Source of the DNA: Luidia sarsii
Taxonomy: Eukaryota; Echinodermata; Asteroidea; Paxillosida; Luidiidae
NCBI GenBank assembly: GCA_949987565.1
Contig: OX465118.1
Coordinates: forward strand, 5,546,538-5,610,537
Direction: 5' to 3'
DNA length: 64,000 bases
Shown here: in pieces, positions 38,901 through 47,965 of the stretch
Layout: every line of letters starts with the position of its first letter
Numbering within the stretch: position 1 is the first letter of the stretch
The notes under the pieces: generated by a model
Database searches by the model: none
What the model saw: the letters and a program-made list of their open reading frames with translations, nothing else
Told to the model about the DNA's origin: nothing
Translations under genes and position numbers: made by a program

Positions 38901-41712
38901 TTTTTCTTAGTTGTTTCGGTCTTTCAAAAACAGCTCTTGTTTTCGTTTTTTTTGTAAATACCCTTTTTTCCCTTTTTTTAACGTGTAAGATATCCGAAAC
39001 TGTTGTAGTAGAAAACTTGTGTGAAAGACGCTCGACTGCCAACGTGTAGGTTCGTGGTTCGATCGCGGGGGTATTTTTCTCTTATGTTTGTTCTCAGCAC
39101 GACTTAAGCGGCTCTATGAAATTGGGTCATGATTCTTAGAAGACCATACACAGACGGTCCTGGCAGAAATTGGAAATAATGACGTCGATCAGCAGGTGTC
39201 AATTTACGTTGCTTTAAAGAAGCCATAGGTATACACTTTTTTGACAACTGTATTGCGCTTATGAATAACTGAGGGTTCCTAAACTTTGGTTGAGAAAGCA
39301 GAAGGGAATAGAAATCGTATTTATTTTTTCATCTTCATTATGTTGGAAATAATAACCAAGAGTCCAAATAATTATGAGGTCATTATATTTCATAAAAAAA
39401 TTGTCACTTTGAGCACAATGCACGTGACATGAATTTAAAGGTACCTGCTTGGAAAGAACTCGTTACTGTCACTTTATCAGCTGCCACGTAACATGGGTGT
39501 AAAGTTGTGGTTTTCCCCTTGCGGTTTAGAACACAATTTTTATCAACCATTCAATTTGCTGCTTCCCTCAATCTACATGATATCCGATTTTGTACCGTTT
39601 GATCAATGATCATCAGCTTCGGGTGATCTTCCAATAATAATGTGTCAGTGTAATGCGTCACTTGACATTAAAGCTGCATTATTTTAACTGGGAAGAGTTA
39701 TCGTATTGTACATGTTGCTTCAGGTTGAAACTTTGCTTGAGTTTAGAATCGACAATATTAAAGGTAAAATTTAACTGACATGACATGATTTTCACGTCAA
39801 ACCTCACTAACATTTTCACTTGAACAATTTTGTCCATGCCATTTTACTGCGCCATGCATAATAATTATGGCTTACGGAAGTACAGTATTTTAGTGTGCTT
39901 CACCCTTTACTCGCGACGAAATCCAAAAGCCCGCCGTCAACGGCCATGCCCCGTATTTTTAATCGGGTTCGCTAACATGTATCAGATGTCCGTAACTGTT
40001 GCGTAACACAAGTGGCCTTGTGTGAAAGACGCTCGCCTGCCAACGTGTAGGTTCGTGGTTCGATCCCGGAGGTATTTTTAACTAATTTTTTTCTCAGCAC
40101 GATAGTGCGGTATAAGGTGTTTAAAAAACTCCCGCAAACACCAACGTCGCATGTGGCGCATCTAGATGGGTCGCTGTGACGCTGGGACTGTTCTCGTAAT
40201 CCAGGTTCGCGTCTTCGTACAGGGACACATGCGTTTGGTCGACTCGGCGGCCAAGGTCTAGGGGCCGCTGTGTTTCCTCCCTCACATGGCGCAGGGTCTA
40301 CGGGCCTATATGGATGAGCGCAGGGAAGGACGTGCGGTGGACCGGTACCGAGGCCTTAAGAGCTCTAATAGATCCGTGCACACGGGACGACCCTGGAGGT
40401 CCCGGGGATCTGAAAGCTTGGTCTGACACCGCATAACTTTTTTTCTCGCAACCTTTGATTTTTTAAGTGTTTCGTGCTCGTTTTTTTCTATTCATTTTTA
40501 GCTGTTTCGTCTTCCGAAACAGCTTTTGTTTTCGTTTTTTTTTCTATACATTTTGTTTTTTTCTCCCCTGTTTTGTCCATCTGTTTCGGTCTTCCGAAAC
40601 GGCTCTTGTCTTCGTTCTGTTTTGTTTTCCTATTCAACTTTTTTCTTAGTTGTTTAGGTCTTTCAAAAACAGCTCTTGTTTTCGTTTTTTGTAAATACCC
40701 TTTTTTCACTTTTTTTTTTAACGTGTAAGATATCCGAAACTGTTGTAGTAGAAAACTTGTGTGAAAGACGCTCGACTGCCAACGTGTAGGTTCGTGGTTC
40801 GATCGCGGGGGTATTTTTCTCTTATTTTTGTTCTCAGCACGACTTAAGCGGCTCTATGAAATTGGGTCATGATTCTTAGAAGACCATACACAGACGGTCC
40901 TGGCAGAAATTGGAAATAATGACGTCGATCAGCAGGTGTCAATTTACGTTGCTTTAAAGAAGCCATAGGTATACACTTTTTTGACAACTGTATTGCGCTT
41001 ATGAATAACTGAGGGTTCCTAAACTTTGGTTGAGAAAGCAGAAGGGAATAGAAATCGTATTAATTTTTTCATCTTCATTATGTTGGAAATAATAACCAAG
41101 AGTCCAAATAATTATGAGGTCATTATATTTCATAAAAAAATTGTCACTTTGAGCACAATGCACGTGACATGAATTTAAAGGTACCTGCTTGGAAAGAACT
41201 CGTTACTGTCACTTCATCAGCTGCCACGTAACATGGGTGTAAAGTTGTGGTTTTTCCCTTGCGGTTTAGAACACCATTTTTGTCAACCATTCAATTTGCT
41301 GCTTCCCTCAATCTACATGATATCCGAATTTGTACCGTTTGATCAATGATCATCAGCTTCGGGTGATCTTCCAATAATAAAGTGTCAGTGTAATGCGTCA
41401 CTTGACATTAAAGCTGCATTATTTTAACTGGGAAGAGTTATCGTATTGTACATGTTGCTTCAGGTTGAAACTTTGCTTGAGTTTAGAATCGACAATATTA
41501 AAGGTAAAATTTAACTGACATAACATGATTTTCACGTCAAACCTCACTAACATTTTCACTTGAACACTTTTGTACATGCATGCCATTGTACTGCGCCATG
41601 CATAATAATTATGGCTTACGGAAGTACAGTATTTTAGTGTGCTGCACCCTTTACTCGCGACGAAATCCAAAAGCCCGCCGTCAACGGCCATGCCCCGTAT
41701 TTTTAATCGGGT
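32993..41712 (+). repeat. Complete higher-order block E-F-G-H-I (units 20-24, 8.72 kb)
   Basis: This is the only place where all five right-hand unit types stand together in order. Its first four units match 17293-24271 at a 15.70-kb offset, and its last three match 27762-32992 at an 8.72-kb offset. I infer an ancestral five-unit higher-order repeat, of which the blocks to the left are shortened versions. Confidence 0.85.
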
Positions 41713-42697
41713 TCGCTAACATGTATCAGATGTCCGTAACTGTTGCGTAACACAAGTGGCCTTGTGTGAAAGACGCTCGCCTGCCAACGTGTAGGTTCGT
41801 GGTTCGATCCCGGGGGTATTTTTAACTTATTTTTTTCTCAGCACGATAGTGCGGTATAAGGTGTTTAAAAAACTCCCGCAAACACCAACGTCGCATGTGG
41901 CGCATCTAGATGGGTCGCTGTGACGCTGGGACTGTTCTCGTAATCCAGGTTCGCGTCTTCGTACAGGGACACATGCGTTTGGTCGACTCGGCGGCCAAGG
42001 TCTAGGGGCCGCTGTGTTTCCTCCCTCACATGGCGCAGGGTCTACGGGCCTATATGGATGAGGGCAGGGAAGGACGTGCGGTGGACCGGTACCGAGGCCT
42101 TAAGAGCTCTAATAGATCCGTGCACACGGGACGACCCTGGAGGTCCCGGGGATCTGAAAGCTTGGTCTGACACCGCATAACTTTTTTTCTCGCAAACTTT
42201 GATTTTTTAAGTGTTTCGTGCTCGTTTTTTTCTATTCATTTTTAGCTGTTTCGTCTTCCGAAACAGCTTTTGTTTTCGTTTTTTTTTCTATACATTTTGT
42301 TTTTTTCTCCCCTTTTTTGTCCATCTGTTTCGGTCTTTCGAAACGGCTCTTGTCTTCGTTCTGTTTTGTTTTCCTATTCAACTTTTTTCTTAGTTGTTTT
42401 GGTCTTTCAAAAACAGCTCTTGTTTTGTAAATACCCTTTTTTCACTTTTTTTTTAACGTGTAAGATATCCGAAACTGTTGTCGTAGAAAACTTGTGTGAA
42501 AGACGCTCGACTGCCAACGTGTAGGTTCGTGTTTCGATCCCGGGGGTATTTTTCTCTTATTTTTGTTCTCAGCACGACTGTGCTGTATAAGGTGTTTAAA
42601 TTACTCCCGCAAACACCAACGTCGCATGTGGCACATCTCGATGGGTCGGTGTGATGCTGGGACTCTCCTCGTAATCCAGGTTCGCGTCTCCGTATAG
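41713..42697 (+). repeat. Terminal, rearranged satellite unit at the right array edge
   Basis: It starts as a normal unit with head A and the GC and hairpin blocks (a short stretch of TTTTCG sequence is missing near 42426). Head B at about 42490-42550 has TGTTTCGATCCC in place of TGGTTCGATCCC. After the shared TTCTCAGCACGA, instead of the head B flank, it carries a diverged version of the head A flank (TGCTGTATAAGGTGTTTAAA, then TCTCGATGGGTCGGTGTGATG). It ends near CGTCTCCGTATAG, about 42697, and unique DNA follows. Confidence 0.85.
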
Positions 42698-42706
42698 ACC
42701 CATCTT

Positions 42707-42745
42707 CGATGACGTCAAGGTTTGGTTTATCGGCCATCTTGGATT
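42707..42745 (-). promoter_or_regulatory. CRE-like site beside a CAAGATGGC start motif, minus-facing
   Basis: The perfect CRE TGACGTCA lies at the array edge, and 15 bp away is CGGCCATCTTGG, which is CCAAGATGGCCG on the minus strand. The ATG inside it (42737) would read MADKP leftwards into the last satellite unit. AAGATGGC is the YY1-type element often found at transcription starts, with the ATG used as start codon. Without transcript data this is only a promoter-like pattern. See the mirror-image site at 43256-43301. Confidence 0.3.
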
Positions 42746-42887
42746 ACACACATGAGCACGTCGTCACCGCCGTTACTAAGTCAGCTGTGCATACAAACAA
42801 CTCCACATGTACGGCGGCAAGTTTTGAACTCGTCGTAGTTGTTCTACTATACTGCTACTGCGTTTTACTATAGTATTACTAGTTGTG

Positions 42888-42919
42888 CCATGGAGGAATC
42901 TCTTTTTATTCCTCCGTGG
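42888..42919. other. 12-bp inverted repeat upstream of the THAP relic
   Basis: CCATGGAGGAAT and ATTCCTCCGTGG form a 12-bp stem with one G-T pair and an 8-nt T-rich loop. It lies 38 bp before the ATG of the THAP fragment. It could be a hairpin in a 5' leader or a remnant of an inverted-repeat element. Confidence 0.5.
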
Positions 42920-42956
42920 TTGTATCATGGATTGGAGGTACTTGTTTTGTTGAAAG

Positions 42957-43207
42957 ATGATTAACTTTTGCGCTGTCCTTGGCTGTGGAAGCAGGGGGAT
43001 CGTGATAAGAAATATTTTTATCGTTTACCCGCTGTAGGCCTACTGACAAGAGAAGGTGACGCAACTCGTACACTTTCGCTAAAAAGATGGACGAAATGGT
43101 TGTCGCGGGTTAATTGTGTACGGACCTATTCCAGCAATAAAGCCGAGAATGTCGAGAGAACTGTAATAAGCCGACCGTGCAGCATTCGAATTCGCCATGA
43201 TGACTAA
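42957..43207 (+). pseudogene. THAP zinc-finger domain fragment with frameshift
   Basis: The frame from ATG 42957 reads MINFCAVLGCGSR, the C-x4-C opening of a THAP (C2CH) DNA-binding domain. At the G run 42994-42998 it must drop back one base, after which it continues DRDKKYFYRLPAV and later KRWTKWLSRV, which match the FYRLPxx and tryptophan landmarks of the family. Near the end PCSIRI may be a mutated CSxHF zinc-ligand pair, and the frame stops at 43207. THAP domains occur in transcription regulators and in P-element-like transposases. Without the last ligands and with the shift it should not fold as a zinc finger. Sequencing error in the G run or a diverged first exon are alternatives. Confidence 0.6.
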
Positions 43208-43255
43208 CGTAACGTTAAACGAACACAATTGTGCGAGCGAAAGCGTATGTATGTA

Positions 43256-43301
43256 CTTCAAGATGGCGGATCTCGCTGTTTCTAGTAGCAACGTGACGTC
43301 A
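43256..43301 (+). promoter_or_regulatory. CAAGATGGCGG motif with CRE and possible short first exon
   Basis: TCAAGATGGCGG contains an ATG (43263) that opens MADLAVSSSNVTS. The TCA codon is followed directly by GTAAGA, a good splice donor at 43302, and the CRE TGACGTCA overlaps the last codons. It faces right, away from the similar site at 42707-42745. It could be the first exon of a gene to the right (the SLC16-like exon is 1.5 kb away), but 13 codons are too few to identify anything. Confidence 0.3.
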
Positions 43302-43309
43302 GTAAGAAG

Positions 43310-43720
43310 GGTCTATAGCGGTACATGTACTGAGAATACAGTACATGTACATGTACAGTGTACGTACATGTACATCATGTACACGTACAGTACATCATAC
43401 ATTACATATACGTGTATGATGGACACGTACTACATGTAGAGTACTGTACACGTTGCGATGCACATGTCTATTACAATGTACAATGTACTGAACATGTAAA
43501 ACGATTGTACATGTACATGTACATGTAATGTACATGTACATGTACAACTAATGAACTATACATGTACATTGTACGTGTTCATGTAGTGTACGTACGTGTG
43601 CTGTACATGTACAAAAGTACATACAGTAGGTGTAAAATACAGTACATGTACATGTATGTACATGCACATGTACAGTACATGTACTGTACATACTGTACAC
43701 TATACATGCACTGGACATAA
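43310..43720. repeat. GTACATGTAC palindromic low-complexity tract
   Basis: Overlapping copies of ACATGTAC, GTACATGT, TACGTACA and CAGTACATG make up most of this stretch. Each is self-complementary, so many alternative small cruciforms or hairpins are possible. The same vocabulary, including the odd TGTACAAAAGTACAT (about 43606), recurs in a pyrophosphatase intron at 54640-55010. Confidence 0.8.
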
Positions 43721-44204
43721 ACAACGTGCGTGTTCAACGGTTTACATGGACGGGATACGTGTTGATCTTTTAACCAAAGTTTAGCGTGTTCAATCTAACA
43801 GAAAACAGTTCTTTTCAGGCAGGAAACTATAAAGGGAATGATCTACTACTCATACTTATGAGATATGCTGAATTCGAACTCCAAACACGATCCACAACAT
43901 TCCCGTTGCCGAGGGGTTTTGATTTCTGTAACACTTAATTCAGCGCGCACGCGCGCTACACTCACTGACTAAGCTCCACGTTCGGACCGCAAACTTCAAC
44001 GCTGTTTTTCTCGAAAAGTGCTTTCCGTTACACGGCTTCGCCTCGGCGTCTTTCTCGCGCTGTAACTTTATAAATCTTTACCGCACGGAAATAATTTTGA
44101 TATCATTTGAAAGCTAATGATATACTCTTTCACATCATTAGAAAATATCAAAATATCAAAAGTGGGCGTTATTCCCCATACTGCTGTGCCGGGTCACAAA
44201 TTGT
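43721..44204. other. Spacer without recognised features
   Basis: This is mixed-composition DNA with one CG-rich patch (GCGCGCACGCGCGC-like, about 43945). I see no exon, RNA gene or known repeat. Confidence 0.5.
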
Positions 44205-44330
44205 TTAGGCCACCATAAGGGTTGGATATAGCCTAAATGGCGTAAGCACCGGTACGCTAAACCAGAGGTCTCGGGTTCAAGTCTCGGTCCAGTCATTTTT
44301 GTTTTTCCATTTTTCAAAATTGCCTGGAAT
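44205..44330 (+). mobile_element. Degenerate tRNA-headed SINE
   Basis: GGTTGGATATAGCCTAAATGG (damaged box A), CCGGTACGCTAAACCAGAGG, the B box GGGTTCAAGTC and the trailing CAGTCATTTTTG correspond piece by piece to the better copies at 51450 and 61550. It is preceded by the AGGCCACCAT lead-in shared with those copies. Confidence 0.75.
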
Positions 44331-44514
44331 ATCGGCGAAACGTCAAAATGGTGTCTCATGCATAGGCCTGTTTGGGTGTCAATTAATCAACCTTTATCAA
44401 TTATTTTAGGTCTCGACATGAGGTTTCGCCGAAGGAAATTTATCAATGGAACAATTGTTCATGAGAGCAACAGGATATTATTTTTAACAAAGCATGAGCT
44501 AATACTAAAATCCT

Positions 44515-44665
44515 TCTGACTGGCACCCCAACTCAAGGAACGATAGTTGACATCTGCAGATGGGGAAGGGCGCCACCTAAGGGCTGGACAGCTCAGGTGG
44601 TTAGAGCACTGCATGGTACAATGAGCGAGACGTCTTTGCTTCATCTTTCGGTCAAATCAAATTTC
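44515..44665 (+). mobile_element. Truncated SINE, head and lead-in only
   Basis: The lead-in CTGACTGGCACCCCAACTC, then GGGCGCCACC and the intact box A GGACAGCTCAGGTGG match other copies. After GCACTG the sequence diverges, and the B box and tail are lost. Confidence 0.65.
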
Positions 44666-44763
44666 CACCGCTATTTTGATAAAACTTAACCTAATGCAGT
44701 CCCTTTAAAGTATTCATGCACAAGTCTTGCTGAATAAAAATATATACTGCTGATTGATTTCAG

Positions 44764-44981
44764 GTTGGCTTCATGGTTTGACGGGAACTTTCCACGCCAC
44801 CTTCTTCTTGTACAGTGCTAGCATGTTTGCTGTGATATTCCCCCTACTCGTCAATGCACTCCAAGTGCTGAAACTATCGCCTAAATACCGGGAGATGATG
44901 GTGGGACTACCTTCTTTATTCAACAAAGGCACAGGTTCCTATTCTGCATTATGTCAGACAGATCTTGTTCAGCAGCAATAG
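44764..44981 (+). CDS. Terminal exon of an SLC16-like (MFS) transporter, partial gene
   Basis: A 218-nt exon follows a good acceptor (TTGATTTCAG) and reads GWLHGLTGTFHATFFLYSAS, then a hydrophobic stretch through FPLLVNALQVL and a polar tail ending in QQQ and TAG. The G-W-L-x-x-L-T-G-x-x motif followed by an alternating aromatic and hydrophobic helix is what monocarboxylate transporters (SLC16, major facilitator superfamily) have between their last two transmembrane helices, with a cytoplasmic C-tail after it. It would contribute one or two membrane segments of a plasma-membrane carrier. The frame starts with two bases of a split codon. No upstream exon is visible in the 2 kb back to the satellite. 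The rest of the gene may lie beyond the array, or this may be an orphaned exon. The family assignment rests on one short segment. Confidence 0.55.
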
Positions 44982-45186
44982 ATTACGATTTAAATGGCTG
45001 ACAACTGGATATCAGTGACGTCAGAGTAATAGACTGATTGCGCGACCACTGTTTACATGCCACCACGTGACTTCATCGTATTTGGCACAGAGCAGTAATG
45101 GAAACATACAGAGTAAAATAATAAGGCATATCAAATTTGACTTCAAAAGAAGCCGTTTCTTTCTTATTTAATGTACGGTACTTGCG
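44982..45186 (+). other. Possible 3' UTR of the SLC16-like exon
   Basis: AT-rich sequence follows the TAG. It holds a TGACGTCA site at about 45016 and AATAAGG near 45121, but no canonical AATAAA close to the stop. I see nothing else. Confidence 0.3.
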
Positions 45187-46430
45187 ATGACCAGCAAAGA
45201 GATGAGTGAACAGGTGGAACAGCTCGAAGAAGAGACAGAAGAACGCACCACAGCCTTGATGATGCAGTCCACTGATGAAGAGAGAAGATTTTAGAAGACA
45301 TCAAGAAGAAGCAGGAGAACATCTTCAAATTAAGCAAGCTCTCCGAGAGGAGTGAACCGGAAACCAGGAAGAGCAGCAGAAGTCGGCAACCAACCATGAA
45401 AATGGCAGAGCTACAGGCATCAGAAAGAGCAAAGAGAGAGAGAATCAGTTGAAGAACGACTTTGTACAGGAGTATATATATGAATCTCGGAAGGAATCCT
45501 GTAAAGGTGCAATGGAGTTGCTGAATGGTTTCTGTACACAGTTTACCCTGAACGGGTTACATCCTCGATCATTGCATGTAGCACAAGATGGCCTTACAGA
45601 GGCACTCATCATACGAGGCACTTATGAGGCGTACCGAGGACTGAGTCCACCTGAGCCGGCGGAATGAGGCGCCAACACGCGACTATCGGATACTGCCTCC
45701 GCCATGACCAAACAGCTGTTGCAAGTTATTCTTTAAAGGGAAGATGCAGTAAACCGAGATTCGTGTGTTACAAAGTGACGATTACGCAACAATCCTTGCA
45801 TCAGTATACAGTCCAGTCGATGGAGTCGAGGGTCGTCCCGCCAGTCAGACAGTCCGTCCTCGAGGCGAGCGAAGGCTGCTGCTGAATTAGCGGCCCAAGA
45901 GGCCAAAATCAAAAGTCTGGAGATCAAGCAGAAGAAACAGGCAGAGCTTGATGAGTTGCAGCGTCAACGAGAGGAGATGCTTCGACAACGGGAGCAGAAG
46001 AAGAGAGAAACTGAGCGACTTGACTGAGAGAGAAGGAATTGGAGAAGGCCCGTGCACATTTCGCGGTGTACGATCAGGAGTGCGAAGGCAGCATATAAGG
46101 GGTAGTGATGTAGTCTAGATCACCCTCTCACTGAACGGCACCCTGGATCATCTGAATCGTTAGGATGTGATACAAAGAGGATACAACCAAATCAAACCCA
46201 AACCAAGGTATCTGAAGATGGTTAACTAGCAGATCTGGTCCAAGGTCTGCAAGATACCTCCACAAATTACCTCCTCCTGAGCCAAGCGTGTTCACGAGGG
46301 GACGCCATCCGCTATGTGGAATGGAAGACAAGTTTAAAAACACTTATCGAATCAAAATCCATCTCATCAGCCGAAAGGCTCTACTATCTCAAGGGATATA
46401 GTGATCCGGTATGCCGGGTAGGTTGCTAGT
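45187..46430 (+). pseudogene. Decayed BEL/Pao-type retrotransposon gag
   Basis: Pieces of one protein can be followed through several frames. First comes an acidic coiled coil (MTSKEMSEQVEQLEEETEER, from 45187, stopped at about 45293), then a lysine-rich piece (LEDIKKKQENIFKLSKLSER) after a frame change. At about 45868-46025 is a long Ala/Lys/Glu/Gln helix (AKAAAELAAQEAKIKSLEIK and on). At about 46298-46420 comes a DUF1759-like core with RYVEWKTSLKTLIESKS and SSAERLYYLKG. That order, a basic/acidic helix and then the W-x-x-F/L-x-x-L-I-x-x-x ... ERLYYL motif, is typical of BEL/Pao gag. Several frameshifts and stops make it inactive. No protease, reverse transcriptase, integrase or LTRs are seen, so only the 5' part survives. 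Confidence 0.7.
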
Positions 46431-47330
46431 TGCTTAGGTTGCTGGTTTGCGATTGTATTGCAGTGATTTGAGTAACATTTGACAGTTGTGACGAGCAGGG
46501 AACAGGTCGATCACAGATATCGACTCAAGGGTCAACCACAGAGGCTGACTGCTAGCCGTTCATTGTTGGTCAAGTAGTCCAACCAACTGACAAGGACTCT
46601 CAAACAGAGACAACAATCGGCGTGCTATACCGCAGGCGTATTTGGTCGCAACTCAGCTTAGGTAAACCATGGAGTAAGGAACAGGAGTCAGAGCAGAAAC
46701 CTTTCGCTAATGCAATGTGCACAGTCCTTTGTAAGCAATGATGGACACCGCGAATTCACTGGTAACCAACATATCACCGCATAAGATCCATCAGTGAAGT
46801 TGCATACTGGAGTAATGAAACACACGAACCCACATAGAAATCGTATGCGCAGTCTTCCCTGGTACATACGATAGCCCCTGCATGTCTGTAATGCACGAAA
46901 ATTCCGATCAGTGCGTCGCTCGTCGAAATCGTTCCTTTTATCGGAAAGTTGTCGCCTTTTCCCACTTTTACCGAAAACCGACTTCCATGGGTAAACTGCA
47001 TGGATCGATGTTTAGGGGAGTGCACTCCGGAAGGCACAAGGTTTGTTCAAAGGTACACGTATCATACATTGTATTGCCGAAGGATGAGGCGAAGGTTGTA
47101 ATAAAAGTAATTGATGTTTTTATTTCTTAAATTTCAGTAAATTTTTGTTTTTTTTGATATACTTTTAAAACAATGGAATCTTTATGAAGAGTGAGAAAAT
47201 AATGAAATAAATGGAGTCTTGAACTCCACTGCGAAAAAAAAAAGTAATTGCCCAGGAGGCAATAAGAGAGATCCACACAAAGCGAGCTGTTTAAAGTCTG
47301 CTTGTTTCCGTGCCCTCTCCTCTCCGCCCC
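46431..47330. other. Spacer, possibly further retroelement debris
   Basis: I found no domain here. Short frames at 46774-47130 overlap on both strands and neither resembles a known family. The stretch 46431-46780 may continue the decayed gag, but I cannot identify it. Confidence 0.35.
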
Positions 47331-47334
47331 AGTA

Positions 47335-47565
47335 AAAGTGCTAAGATAATCAATACCGATCGGCGGTATATTTCCGCCAAACGAGCTTGCATCCCTCGGC
47401 CCGAGACTGCTCGAGACATTCCCGGGTCCGAATACTTCCGAATTTGAAGTGCTCCGGAGGGAATTCTGCCTTATTATAATTATATTTAAAAAGAAGGGGA
47501 AAAAAGGCACAAATTTCGGGCTTACGCGCTCGACCTCCATCTTGTGCTGTGGCGCATATATGCCT
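47335..47565 (-). promoter_or_regulatory. CG-containing island with a CAAGATGG start motif
   Basis: In an AT-rich setting this stretch is relatively CG rich, with CCGATCGG, CTCGAGAC, TCCCGGGTCCG and CTCCGGAGG. On the minus strand ACAAGATGGAGG (ATG at 47540) is followed by MEVER and then GTAAGC, a possible splice donor. This is the third CAAGATGG site in 5 kb. It may be a promoter with a short first exon or part of a repeat. No downstream exon was found to its left. Confidence 0.25.
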
Positions 47566-47679
47566 AGAACAACAACAACAAGTGCATGTACATCGCTTTC
47601 CAATTTCTTGACCAATTTAAAGACAAGAAATACTAGAGACAAACTCGTTTGATTTAAACAAGAGGCAGTTCATTTCTGA

Positions 47680-47965
47680 ACATGTGTAATACATTTTCTT
47701 TCATCTTCCTTCCTTCTCCTTTCATCTCCCACCTCCCTCCCGTCCCTTTGATCCTCCACATATTTTGTTTGTTTTCCCTTTGATCTCCCCTCCCTTCGTG
47801 TGTACTCTGCATCCCACTCCCTTCCCTCTTGTCCTTCCTCTGTCATGTGTCAGGGCTTTCCTTCCCCTAACCGTGTGTCCTTGTTACTTTGCCTTTGAGA
47901 TAGGTCCTGCTGGGATCGAAACATCAGGCCCTCTATTTTTTTGAGATGATGTGTAATCGAGAGAA
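47680..47965 (+). mobile_element. Pyrimidine-rich tract and probable LINE 3' end
   Basis: CTTCC- and CTCCC-rich sequence resembles the 3' parts of the LINE tails at 56330 and 57150. It is followed by GGTCCTGCTGGGATCGAAAC and AGGCCCTCTATTTTTTTGAG. A close relative, GGTCCTGCTAGGATCAAAAC, occurs at about 63873, so this is an interspersed repeat. Assignment to a non-LTR element is an inference. Confidence 0.45.

Larger units (their letters stand above)
1..42697 (+). repeat. 1.74-kb macrosatellite array, 24 units plus a broken terminal unit
   Basis: The same 1.70-1.75 kb sequence recurs head to tail without any interruption or inserted transposon. Using the recurring TCGCTAACATG as origin (TTGCTAACATG in one unit), units start at 1, 1733, 3447, 5183, 6917, 8651, 10385, 12090, 13804, 15548, 17293, 19037, 20782, 22527, 24272, 26017, 27762, 29508, 31249, 32993, 34737, 36482, 38228, 39969 and 41713. 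Lengths are 1705-1736 bp up to 13803 and 1741-1746 bp afterwards, so the array has two length families. The left end is outside the window. Within a unit the order is tRNA-like head A, GC-rich palindromic block, T-rich hairpin block, tRNA-like head B, AT-rich tail. No coding sequence is convincing. The size, homogeneity and orientation are those of a macrosatellite kept uniform by unequal exchange; a role at a centromere, subtelomere or other heterochromatin is possible but not shown. Confidence 0.97.

Noticed and set aside
27762..41712. Assembly duplication as the cause of the 8.72-kb repeat
   Set aside because: The two copies differ at several single positions and the order of unit types differs around them. 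A real duplication is more likely, although reads would be needed to exclude error.
1..42697. Ribosomal or 5S RNA gene array
   Set aside because: The unit shows no 18S, 28S, 5.8S or 5S sequence that I recognise.
1..42697. CRISPR array or other bacterial repeat system
   Set aside because: Units are 1.7 kb with no short repeat-spacer pattern, and the window holds spliced animal genes.
42453..42737. Minus-strand 94-codon frame starting MADKP
   Set aside because: Apart from the first residues it is translation of satellite DNA from the head A flank. No known domain is present. I kept only the start motif as a low-confidence promoter-like site.
47127..47642. Minus-strand 171-codon frame
   Set aside because: Composition looks random (Phe-, Ser- and Leu-rich), there is no recognised domain, and it runs through A- and T-runs.
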